From JALRAP01 sp046340555 (GTDB lineage Bacteria; Bacteroidota; Bacteroidia; AKYH767-A; OLB10), in contig JBKDSL010000155.1 in NCBI GenBank assembly GCA_046340555.1, forward strand, positions 1 through 6,594: a DNA stretch of 6,594 bases. Reading direction: 5' to 3'. Below are positions 1 to 6,355 of the stretch, one piece after another. Every line of letters starts with the position of its first letter. Positions within the stretch are counted from its first letter, which is position 1. The notes under the pieces are model-generated. The model made no database searches. It was not told the DNA's origin and saw nothing but the letters and a program-made list of their open reading frames with translations. Position numbers and translations under genes: made by a program.

Positions 1-624
1 AATGGTGGGACGGCATTGTCTGATTCCGAGCTTCTAGCGGTGCTGCTTCGAAACGGTACCTCCGGCGAGCCAGCCACCGCATTGGCGGATCGAATTCTTA
101 GATCGGTAGACCACGATCTTACTAGGCTATCCCGAATGTCCTTACATGAACTGGCCGCTTTCAAAGGCATGGGACCTGTGAAGGCTGTGATGGTATTGGC
201 CGCTTTGGAATTGGGTAGGAGGCGAAGACTAGCCGTGGCGTCAGATCGTGTCAAGATCTCTTCAAGCGCTGATGTGGCTGAGATATTCATACCGATACTA
301 TCAGACGTCGGGCACGAGGAGTTTTGGATTTTGTTGTTGAACAGGGCAAACAACGTGATTGACCGTTACCAGGTCAGTAAAGGAGGCATAACTGGAACTG
401 TGGTCGACCCCAAATTGGTCTTCAAAAAGGCTATTGAAGTATCCGCATCGGCATTGGTTCTTTGCCATAACCATCCCAGCGGTAATCGAAACCCGAGTGA
501 AGCGGATATGCAGCTGACACGCAAGATCGCCGATGCAGCCAAACTGCTGGATATGCAAGTGCTCGACCATATTATCGTGGCCGGCGACAGCTTTTACAGT
601 TTTTCCGATGAGGGCAGGTTATGA
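1..624 (+). CDS. radC: RadC/UPF0758 family JAMM-domain protein, 5' end outside window
   Basis: Reading is open from base 1 (first codon AAT), so the gene begins upstream. An internal TTG at base 16 is not the start, because the codons before it (NGGTALSDSELL) already match the RadC N-terminal region. Counting from base 1, a helix-hairpin-helix motif lies near residues 52-73 (FKGMGPVKAV, then LELGRR). The MPN/JAMM metalloprotease-like domain follows, with Glu near 106-107 (HEEFWILLL), the HNHPSG block at 156-161 and the acidic ligand at Asp169, giving the full HxH-x10-D pattern. The end, FYSFSDEGRL, is a normal RadC C-terminus. The metal-site residues are therefore intact. The family is widespread; its old DNA-repair assignment from E. 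coli radC102 was withdrawn, and its biochemical role remains uncertain. It is followed after 38 bases by the deacetylase gene on the same strand. Family identity is very secure. Confidence 0.96.
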   Translation, partial: NGGTALSDSELLAVLLRNGTSGEPATALADRILRSVDHDLTRLSRMSLHELAAFKGMGPVKAVMVLAALELGRRRRLAVASDRVKISSSADVAEIFIPILSDVGHEEFWILLLNRANNVIDRYQVSKGGITGTVVDPKLVFKKAIEVSASALVLCHNHPSGNRNPSEADMQLTRKIADAAKLLDMQVLDHIIVAGDSFYSFSDEGRL

Positions 625-662
625 ACCCTAAATGGTTGCTTAATTCATAATTTAGCCATCCC

Positions 663-1985
663 ATGTGTGCAGTTACTCGAAGTAAGGTTGCAGTGCTGGT
701 GCCTAGCGCCACCAACAGGCTGCGTTATGCTTTTGACTTGGTATTGCTAGACCTCGTAGGGGTCGATTATGAGTTTTTGACCAACCAGGAGGATTTCATG
801 TCTTATCAAGGTCCGAAAATTTCATATGGAGAACAACCGATAGGAGATGAATTGCACTTCGGATGTGTGAGGCTGCTCTTTGAGAAGGGGATAGAAGATC
901 AACAGGTTTCTGTGTTCGATTGGCAAGGTGTGAAGGCTTTGTTTTCAACCAGTCCCAAGGATGTTTTCCCGTTTGACTTGTTTGCCGCGTCCTTTTGGCT
1001 GGTCACGCGATACGAGGAGTATCTTCCGCATTTACGTGATGCACACGATCGATTTGACAGCTCCGAAAGCTTAGCATACCAGAAAGGCTTTTTGCAAAAG
1101 CCTTTGGTTAATATTTATGCCAAATTGCTCCAGGATATTCTTAGAAACAGATACCCTGAATTGGTATGCACTTCCCGTAAATACAGGTTCGTGTCCACCA
1201 TCGATATTGATAATGCCTGGGCTTATCTGGAAAAAGGTTTCATGCGGACGGCTGGTGCATATGCCCGTTCTTTGGCAAATCTCGACTTTAATGAATTCCT
1301 GGAAAGGACCAAGGTGTTGTTTGGGTTGACTAAAGACCCATACGACACCTATGAGTTCCAACTGGAACTGCAAAAACGTCACCGCTTCAAATCCATGTAT
1401 TTTTTTCTGTTGGGCAGGTATGGTGTGAATGATAAAAATGTGCCTGTTGAGTCGCGCAAATTCCAATCCCTTATTCAATCATTGGCGGATTATGCTGAGA
1501 CAGGTATTCACCCCTCATATGGATCCAATAAGAAGCCGTCGCTGTTAAAAACCGAATTGGCGAATCTTACCCGTATATTGAAAAGGGAGGTGCATCATAG
1601 CCGCCAACATTTCTTAGTGTTGAAACTACCTGAGACCTACCGCAGGTTGTTGGAATTGGATATCACCGACGATTATACCATGGGCTTGAATCTACAAGTG
1701 GGATTCAGGGCATCCATTTGCACCCCATTTTATTTTTATGATCTCGATAATGAGCAGGTAACTAATTTGCGGATACACCCGTTTGCCGTGATGGATGCCA
1801 CGTTGAAGTATTACATGCGTATAAAACCTGAGGATGCCATGGATCACATCAGACCCGTTATTCGGGAAGTGCGACAGGTAAATGGTGATTTCATCAGTCT
1901 CTGGCATAACGAATCACTATCCGAAAACAAAATCTGGGCAGGCTGGCGCGATGTTTACCGCCAAATGGTGGAGGAAGCGGTATGA
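663..1985 (+). CDS. Polysaccharide deacetylase family protein (divergent CE4/NodB-like)
   Basis: The 440-residue protein has an N-terminal module (about 1-170) of the kind found before this CE4 branch in Bacteroidota (a DUF7033 label is recalled, not checked), then a NodB-like deacetylase fold. Visible CE4-type motifs are STIDID (Asp181 and Asp183, motif 1), ETGIHPSY (His283, motif 2), SRQHF (Arg314 and His316, motif 3), DDYTMG then GFRAS (336-351, motif 4) and LWHNES (His415, motif 5). Canonical CE4 enzymes carry H-x3-H in motif 2; here only His283 is present and position 287 is Gly, so the metal site departs from the textbook form. No signal peptide is evident, so it is probably cytoplasmic. 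In the family, members remove N- or O-acetyl groups from sugars; the substrate here is unknown. The start is ATG 663, because an in-frame stop lies at 648-650. No Shine-Dalgarno sequence is seen. The stop overlaps the next gene by 4 bases, suggesting translational coupling. Confidence 0.88.
   Translation: MCAVTRSKVAVLVPSATNRLRYAFDLVLLDLVGVDYEFLTNQEDFMSYQGPKISYGEQPIGDELHFGCVRLLFEKGIEDQQVSVFDWQGVKALFSTSPKDVFPFDLFAASFWLVTRYEEYLPHLRDAHDRFDSSESLAYQKGFLQKPLVNIYAKLLQDILRNRYPELVCTSRKYRFVSTIDIDNAWAYLEKGFMRTAGAYARSLANLDFNEFLERTKVLFGLTKDPYDTYEFQLELQKRHRFKSMYFFLLGRYGVNDKNVPVESRKFQSLIQSLADYAETGIHPSYGSNKKPSLLKTELANLTRILKREVHHSRQHFLVLKLPETYRRLLELDITDDYTMGLNLQVGFRASICTPFYFYDLDNEQVTNLRIHPFAVMDATLKYYMRIKPEDAMDHIRPVIREVRQVNGDFISLWHNESLSENKIWAGWRDVYRQMVEEAV
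1083..1105. repeat. Perfect 10-bp inverted repeat inside the deacetylase gene
   Basis: Arm AAAGGCTTTT (1083-1092), loop TGC (1093-1095), arm AAAAGCCTTT (1096-1105), fully complementary. It lies in codons for KGFLQKPL (residues 141-148). It could form a short hairpin in RNA, but no U-run follows on either strand, so it is not a standard terminator. Part of it may be forced by the protein sequence. Confidence 0.7.
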
Positions 1986-2911
1986 TGTCTACCGGTATCC
2001 GATTTCTGAATCGTAGCCAAATCAATGAGCAACAGTGGAACAGGGCTTTGGACGGCTCCATCAATGCAAACATATACGCATACTCTTGGTATTTGGATGC
2101 TGTCAGTCCGGGTTGGTGTGCGTTGGTTCATGGTGATTACAAAGAGATCATGCCATTACCGATCAGAAGGAAGTATCTGGTTGATTATGCCTTTATGCCG
2201 CCCTATTGCCAGCAGCTGGGTGTATTCTCACCAACGACTGTAGTAGCGGATACAATCAGTGTTTTTTTGAATGCCATACCACGGCATGTGCGTTTCGTCG
2301 ATTTGAATTTGAATGCCCAAAATCTACATGCTCCAGCCGGACTCAAGACCCAAAACAGGATGAACTTGGTTCTCAAACTTGGTCGAGGAGTGGATGATGT
2401 GCGCAATCGATTTTCCTCCAACCACAAGCGCAATGTCCGGAAGTTCCAGGATGCGGGTTTGATAATCGACAAGCAAGGAGATCCTGAGGAGGTAATCCGG
2501 CTTTTTGAGATGGGTAGAGGTGGTCGGTTGGGACGTTATCCTGATAGCGATCATATGGTTTTTAGAAGGCTCCTAGCCGCTGTTCAAGAAAATGCCAATG
2601 TTTTGACATTGTTGGCTAGAAATGCAGATGGATTGGCAGTTGGTGGCGCGATTTTCTTCGAGGCTTTTGCAAGCAGCTACTTCATTTTTTCAGGTGTTTC
2701 GGAAGAGGGTAGGGCAGGCTCAGTCATGCATGGTTTGGTTGATTGTTATTTGAACGAAAAATCCACAAGTATTGGATTCCTGGATTTCGAGGGTTCCAAC
2801 AATCCCGAATTGGCCCGTTTTTACGCAGGATTTGGAGCTGATGAATCCGTATATTTACACTTTGTAATGAATAGGCTTCCGTTTCCTTTTAGCTGCCTCA
2901 AACCGCGGTGA
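1982..2911 (+). CDS. GNAT-family acyltransferase (FemAB/BioF2-like)
   Basis: A 309-residue soluble protein built like the double-GNAT FemAB/Acetyltransf_6 group. The N-terminal half (about 1-125) includes the aromatic YAYSWYLDAVSPGW segment and a PPYCQQLG segment. The middle has the basic SSNHKRNVRKFQDAGL helix (145-160). The C-terminal GNAT core spans about 165-295, with a beta-strand pair at GGAIFFEAFASSYFIFSG (221-238) and the family-typical ending DFEGSNNPELARFYAGFGA (268-286). These proteins transfer acyl or aminoacyl groups, often to amino-sugars or cell-wall intermediates; neither donor nor acceptor can be read from the sequence. The start ATG 1982 lies within the ATGA overlap with the deacetylase stop. 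A second ATG at 1985 follows directly, so the exact start is ambiguous by one codon. The overlap implies co-expression with the deacetylase and perhaps successive action on one substrate (inference). Confidence 0.85.
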   Translation: MMSTGIRFLNRSQINEQQWNRALDGSINANIYAYSWYLDAVSPGWCALVHGDYKEIMPLPIRRKYLVDYAFMPPYCQQLGVFSPTTVVADTISVFLNAIPRHVRFVDLNLNAQNLHAPAGLKTQNRMNLVLKLGRGVDDVRNRFSSNHKRNVRKFQDAGLIIDKQGDPEEVIRLFEMGRGGRLGRYPDSDHMVFRRLLAAVQENANVLTLLARNADGLAVGGAIFFEAFASSYFIFSGVSEEGRAGSVMHGLVDCYLNEKSTSIGFLDFEGSNNPELARFYAGFGADESVYLHFVMNRLPFPFSCLKPR

Positions 2912-2966
2912 TGGATATTGGTCTCGAATTCATCTTATACTAATCCAATCAAAAAAACTCTTGAAA

Positions 2967-3614
2967 ATGGTCAGGATTCTATCTGAACAAAATTCGATCA
3001 TCAATCGATTCATTGCTGAACTCAGGGATGTAAGTATTCAAAATGATCGTGCGCGATTTAGGCGCAACTTGGAACGTATTGGTGAGATAGCTGCTTATGA
3101 GATCAGTAAAACGCTTCCTTACCATACAAAAGATTTCACCACACCCTTAGGTGTAGCTCCCATGGATGTCCCATCTGAACAACCTGTTGTTGCCACCATA
3201 CTGAGGGCGGGGTTGCCATTGCATCAGGGGGTACTTAATTATTTCGATCACGCAGACAATGCTTTCATCTCTGCCTATCGAAAGCATCACAAGGACGGTA
3301 GTTTTGAGATCAGTTTGGAATATGTAGCGTCCCCTGCTTTGGATGGCAGGATTGTGATATTGACCGATCCGATGTTGGCAACTGGTCAGTCGATGGTAAT
3401 GACGTACAAAGCCATGTTGGAGCGGGGTGTTCCTGCGCATACACACGTGGTTTCTGTGATTGCAAGTAACCTCGGTGTTGAGTATGTTAAAAAACATTTA
3501 TCCTCCAACATTACACTATGGATTGGGGCCGTTGATGAGGAGCTTACTGCACAGTCATACATTGTACCTGGATTGGGCGATGCCGGCGACTTGGCCTATG
3601 GGGAAAAGGCCTGA
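2967..3614 (+). CDS. upp: Uracil phosphoribosyltransferase
   Basis: Upp converts uracil and PRPP to UMP and diphosphate in cytoplasmic pyrimidine salvage. With the ATG at 2967 the protein is 215 residues, close to the family's usual length. Visible signatures are ATILRAGLPLHQGVL (76-90), the PRPP-binding loop ILTDPMLATGQS (131-142) and the uracil-binding C-terminal block YIVPGLGDAGD (198-208). After GDAGD the usual Arg is replaced by Leu (GDAGDLAYGEK), as I recall for other Bacteroidota Upp proteins. The frame can be extended to a TTG at 2961, but ATG 2967 gives the expected MVRILSEQNS beginning and is preceded by A-rich sequence, so it is preferred. The gene follows the GNAT gene after 55 bases and is followed after 25 bases by a membrane-protein gene. 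Function is secure. Confidence 0.96.
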   Translation: MVRILSEQNSIINRFIAELRDVSIQNDRARFRRNLERIGEIAAYEISKTLPYHTKDFTTPLGVAPMDVPSEQPVVATILRAGLPLHQGVLNYFDHADNAFISAYRKHHKDGSFEISLEYVASPALDGRIVILTDPMLATGQSMVMTYKAMLERGVPAHTHVVSVIASNLGVEYVKKHLSSNITLWIGAVDEELTAQSYIVPGLGDAGDLAYGEKA

Positions 3615-3629
3615 AATAATTAAATAATT
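3614..3629. repeat. Tandem 8-bp duplication AAATAATT in the upp-membrane gene spacer
   Basis: AAATAATT occurs twice without a gap (3614-3621 and 3622-3629), beginning at the last base of the upp stop codon. The second copy overlaps an 11-base AT palindrome, TAAAT-A-ATTTA, at 3621-3631. It fills most of the 25-base gap before the GTG start. It is too AT-rich and short to act as an intrinsic terminator, so readthrough from upp is expected. Confidence 0.6.
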
Positions 3630-3639
3630 TATCCGGTTT

Positions 3640-4191
3640 GTGGAAGAGTTACTCAGGATCGTTCTGATTATCTTGGTCAGCAGTGTGAAATTCGTAGCAG
3701 GTCCGACTTTCGCATATTTGGATCGCGACTACGGATTCACCTTTTTCGAAACCGTATCATATTGCGTAGCCGGTGGAATGCTAGGCGTTTGGTTTTTCAC
3801 TTTTTTCAGTTTGGAAATTCAAATCGGCATCAGTTGGATGCGGCGTAAGATACTCAAGGCCATAAACGGAACAAAACTAATTATCCGGCCAGGGCATCAG
3901 GAGGACTTGGTACACCCTGTGGATGAACGTAAGCCCATTTTCACGAAAAGCTCTCGGCGATTCGTGAGACTATGGCGCAAATATGGGTTGATTGGGGTAG
4001 CTTTTTTAACGCCTGTGGTGATTTCCATTCCGGTAGGTACGGTAATTCTAAATCTTTTTGAAGACCATAAGGGAAAGATTTTCTTGTATATGTTCTTTTC
4101 CATATTGTTTTGGTCTTTGGTATTAACCGGTGCATTTGAGTTGTTCCATGTTGTAAATGTTCCCGAGCTTCGGGAGAAGGTGGTAGGATGA
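3640..4191 (+). CDS. Four-helix membrane protein of unknown function
   Basis: The protein has 183 residues and I do not recognise a named family with certainty. Hydrophobic segments lie at about 5-24, 36-58, 114-138 and 147-170. The strongly basic loop between helices 2 and 3 (about 67-113, with RRK, SSRR and RLWRK) predicts that loop, and both termini, to be cytoplasmic. Notable motifs are VKFVAGPTFAYLDRDYGFTF and YGLIGVAFLTPVVISIPVGT, where Gly/Pro-rich stretches lie in or beside helices. The second recalls Gly/Pro-rich hairpins of PF06695 (putative small multidrug export) or DedA-like proteins, but this is a loose resemblance only. The start is GTG 3640: an in-frame TAA lies at 3625-3627 and the first in-frame ATG (3778) would delete helix 1. 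Its last four bases overlap the YjjG-type gene, and it follows upp by 25 bases, so it is probably co-transcribed with two pyrimidine genes. Existence as a gene is well supported; function is not. Confidence 0.8.
   Translation: MEELLRIVLIILVSSVKFVAGPTFAYLDRDYGFTFFETVSYCVAGGMLGVWFFTFFSLEIQIGISWMRRKILKAINGTKLIIRPGHQEDLVHPVDERKPIFTKSSRRFVRLWRKYGLIGVAFLTPVVISIPVGTVILNLFEDHKGKIFLYMFFSILFWSLVLTGAFELFHVVNVPELREKVVG
4160..4176 (+). promoter_or_regulatory. Small hairpin just before the yjjG start codon
   Basis: TCCCGA (4161-4166), loop GCT (4167-4169), TCGGGA (4170-4175) pair perfectly, and a U-G pair at 4160/4176 extends the stem to seven. It lies at the end of the membrane-protein gene and ends 11 bases before ATG 4188. 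Its 3' arm overlaps the Shine-Dalgarno-like AGAAGG, so it could limit ribosome access until translation of the upstream gene opens it. The pairing is directly visible; the regulatory role is an inference. Confidence 0.3.
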
Positions 4192-4883
4192 AAAACATTC
4201 GCGCTGTTTTATTTGACTTAGACCATACCTTGTGGGATTTCAGGGCTAACTCCCGCGAAACAATCGGCGACCTCTATCAAAGACATCATTTGGAGGCTTC
4301 GGGTGTTCCTTCTCTAGATGAATTCATATTGGTATATGAACGTATCAATCACGATATGTGGAATGCGTATTCCTTGGGAACAATTGGTAAGGAGGTTTTA
4401 AGGAAGGGGAGGTTTGCCAATACGTTGGAGCGATTTTCCATTCATGACGATGCACTCGCTGAGGCTTTGGCATCGGATTACGTCAGAGAGAGTCCATTGA
4501 AGAAAAATTTGTTTCCCTTCGTACATGAGATGTTGTCTCATCTTCAAGGCCGGTATGGGTTGTTGATGATCACTAATGGTTTCACCGAAGTACAGCATGT
4601 AAAGATCGCTAACAGCGGATTGAAACCCTATTTTGATCATATTATTGTTTCGGAGCAAACGGGATTCAAAAAGCCTCACAAGGCAATTTTCGACTATGCT
4701 ACATCATTGGCATCCACCACTGCCGACAGCTGCCTGATGGTAGGCGACAATCTGGAGACCGATATCCAAGGCGCTTTAGCTGCCGGTATGCAAGCTTGTT
4801 TATTCGACCCTTACAAGGAACATCATCTGGCGGGCGGACACACATCGATTAATTGCCTGTCAGAGTTGATGGAGCGTTTGTGA
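4188..4883 (+). CDS. yjjG: HAD phosphatase, YjjG-type noncanonical pyrimidine nucleotidase
   Basis: A 231-residue cytoplasmic HAD-superfamily hydrolase with all four motifs: motif I DLDHTLWDF (Asp10 nucleophile, Asp12 acid/base), motif II ITNG (Thr129), motif III Lys162 in GFKKPHKAIF, and motif IV MVGDNLETD (Asp187, Asp192). A helical cap domain lies between about residues 16 and 105. The DLDHTLWDF form with the following NS, the TNGF-x-E-x-Q block and the SEQTGFKKP block are typical of the YjjG group, which in E. coli removes phosphate from UMP, dUMP, dTMP and noncanonical pyrimidine nucleotides and protects against analogues such as 5-fluoro compounds. Other subfamily-I HAD phosphatases remain possible, so substrate assignment is by family. 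ATG 4188 overlaps the previous stop by 4 bases (ATGA). An AGAAGG Shine-Dalgarno-like stretch at 4175-4180 lies 7 bases before it, partly within a hairpin. Confidence 0.88.
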   Translation: MKNIRAVLFDLDHTLWDFRANSRETIGDLYQRHHLEASGVPSLDEFILVYERINHDMWNAYSLGTIGKEVLRKGRFANTLERFSIHDDALAEALASDYVRESPLKKNLFPFVHEMLSHLQGRYGLLMITNGFTEVQHVKIANSGLKPYFDHIIVSEQTGFKKPHKAIFDYATSLASTTADSCLMVGDNLETDIQGALAAGMQACLFDPYKEHHLAGGHTSINCLSELMERL

Positions 4884-4907
4884 TATTCCTTTAGTTTGAT
4901 AATTTAG
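4877..4907 (+). promoter_or_regulatory. Candidate Bacteroidota-type promoter for the MBOAT gene
   Basis: TTTG at 4877-4880, 19 bases, then TAATTTAG at 4900-4907. This fits the Bacteroidota primary-sigma pattern (TTTG near -33, TAnnTTTG near -7) with one mismatch, and the spacing is right. Transcription would start near 4912, giving a leader of roughly 17 bases before ATG 4929. An overlapping alternative is TTG 4866-4868, 22 bases, TTAGTTTG 4891-4898, also with one mismatch. The -33 element overlaps the end of the nucleotidase gene. If real, it would separate the MBOAT pair from the upstream genes. Confidence 0.38.
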
Positions 4908-4928
4908 TCCGCTCACAATCGCATAATC

Positions 4929-6353
4929 ATGCTGTTCAATTCGCTGCAGTTCATCATTTTTTTTCCGCTGACACTGCTGCTTTTTTATCTGCTTCCTGTC
5001 AGGTTCAGATGGGTTTTGCTATTGATCGCAAGCCTTTGGTTTTACATGGCGTGGAAAACCGAGTATATATTGCTACTGCTCACGGTTTGCCTAGTCAACT
5101 TCGCTTGTGCCCTTGCTATCGAGCGTTCTGATTCCATTCCCAATCGAAAGCGTATTTTGTGGCTTGCCATGCTTTTCGACTTGGGCACATTGTTCTTGTT
5201 TAAATATTATGGATTCGTATCTGATAACCTGAATGCGCTTTTCAGCTTTTCAGCAATTGATTACCAAACACCGGCAATGCGATTGCTACTGCCAATGGGT
5301 ATATCCTTTTACACTTTCCAGATCATGGGATACGTGATAGATGTTTATAGGAGGCAATTGGTGGCCGAGCGGAATTTCGGTTTTTTCACACTGTTTGTGA
5401 CATTTTTTCCACAGCTGGTAGCAGGCCCGATAGAAAGGGCAGGCAATCTGATTGCTCAGCTCAAGGACCTCCGCAACAAAATTGATGTAAACACATTGAC
5501 GGCTGGGGCAACACTTATGGCCATGGGGTTTTTCAAAAAACTGGTTGTTGCCGATAGGTTGTGTTTGTATGTGGACAAGGTTTATCTTTTTCCAGAAGGT
5601 TTTGAAGGCATTCAGGTGTTTTTAGCCACATTGTTCTTCGCCATTCAGATATATTGCGACTTCTCTGGTTATACGGATATTGCCATTGGTTGTGCCATGT
5701 TGTTAGGGGTACATCTGATGGATAATTTCAGAACACCTTATCTGTCAGCATCCGTTTCTGAATTTTGGTCGCGTTGGCACATTTCTCTATCGACTTGGTT
5801 TCGAGATTATCTATACATTCCGCTAGGAGGAAACCGGGTGGTGAAGTGGAGATGGTATTACAACTTATACATAACATTTGTGATCAGCGGCTTTTGGCAT
5901 GGCGCCAATTGGACATTTATAGCATGGGGTGCTTTACATGGAACTTACTTGGTCCTTGGATTGGTATTGGGTGAATGGTTGAAGGCAAGTTCCTTCAATA
6001 TTGAATCAGGTTTGATAAGGCCATTAAGGGTGCTATTCACTTTCACCTTGGTTTGCTTTGCATGGATATTTTTCCGAGCCGATAGTATGCATACTGCTTG
6101 GACTGTCATAGCAAAACTAGGCGACTTTTTATCGGCTCAATCCGCTTTTGATCCTGTCATAAAGGGCTTTGGAGTTTTCAGTTTGACACTTTCATTTACT
6201 TCCATAATATTGTTGTTTGTCTTGGAAAGTGAAAAAATCAGAAAACTCGCCGAGGGGACAGCGTCCTCGATGATTCTGATTACACTGCTCACAGCAATTA
6301 CCTTGTGTTTCGGCGTTATGGGTTCAAATAGTTTTATTTATTTCCAATTTTGA
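4929..6353 (+). CDS. MBOAT-family membrane O-acyltransferase (AlgI/DltB-like)
   Basis: The 474-residue protein has about ten or more hydrophobic helices and begins with the MBOAT-typical MLFNSLQFIIFFP. Diagnostic blocks are LLPMGISFYTFQIMGYVIDVYR (starting at 120), PQLVAGPIER (161-170), FSGYTDIAIG (245-254), FWSRWHISLSTWFRDYLYIP (279-298) and GFWHGANWTF (321-330). His324 in the last block aligns with the conserved catalytic histidine of AlgI, and the family's other conserved His is probably His284. Known relatives move acyl groups, usually acetyl, across the membrane onto exported polymers such as alginate, cellulose or teichoic acid; the acceptor here is unknown. All key motifs are intact. 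The start ATG 4929 lies 45 bases after the nucleotidase stop, and a promoter-like sequence lies in that gap. A run of eight T falls within codons 10-12. The GSSRA-motif partner gene starts 2 bases after the stop, a common arrangement for MBOAT pairs. Confidence 0.94.
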   Translation: MLFNSLQFIIFFPLTLLLFYLLPVRFRWVLLLIASLWFYMAWKTEYILLLLTVCLVNFACALAIERSDSIPNRKRILWLAMLFDLGTLFLFKYYGFVSDNLNALFSFSAIDYQTPAMRLLLPMGISFYTFQIMGYVIDVYRRQLVAERNFGFFTLFVTFFPQLVAGPIERAGNLIAQLKDLRNKIDVNTLTAGATLMAMGFFKKLVVADRLCLYVDKVYLFPEGFEGIQVFLATLFFAIQIYCDFSGYTDIAIGCAMLLGVHLMDNFRTPYLSASVSEFWSRWHISLSTWFRDYLYIPLGGNRVVKWRWYYNLYITFVISGFWHGANWTFIAWGALHGTYLVLGLVLGEWLKASSFNIESGLIRPLRVLFTFTLVCFAWIFFRADSMHTAWTVIAKLGDFLSAQSAFDPVIKGFGVFSLTLSFTSIILLFVLESEKIRKLAEGTASSMILITLLTAITLCFGVMGSNSFIYFQF

Positions 6354-6355
6354 AA

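Noticed and set aside
16..18. TTG as the start codon of radC
   Set aside because: The codons upstream of it continue the RadC family sequence to the window edge, so the gene is truncated by the window and starts earlier.
1071..1478. Minus-strand open frame of 135 codons inside the deacetylase gene
   Set aside because: It is antisense to a well-supported gene, has no recognisable domain and has no start signals. The same applies to the other minus-strand frames in the window (for example 301-570, 2203-2472, 3147-3497 and 4398-4679).
2210..2220. CCAGC-A-GCTGG palindrome in the GNAT gene
   Set aside because: The five-base arms and single-base centre are too short to be meaningful inside a coding region.
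2961..2963. TTG start for upp, adding two residues
   Set aside because: ATG 2967 gives the expected N-terminus for the family and has A-rich sequence before it. A TTG start six bases upstream has no supporting signal.
2912..2966. Promoter or terminator in the 55-base gap before upp
   Set aside because: TTATAC at 2935-2940 and TTGGTC at 2918-2923 are only 11 bases apart, too close for a sigma-70 promoter. The Bacteroidota -7 consensus is absent, and no stem-loop with a U-run is visible.
5530..5543. Short inverted repeat GTTTTT-CA-AAAAAC in the MBOAT gene
   Set aside because: A six-base AT-rich stem of this kind is expected from codons for FFKK and carries no further signal.
5765..5974. Overlapping + strand frame of 69 codons inside the MBOAT gene
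   Set aside because: It is out of frame with the conserved catalytic region of MBOAT and its product resembles nothing recognisable, so it is a shadow frame.
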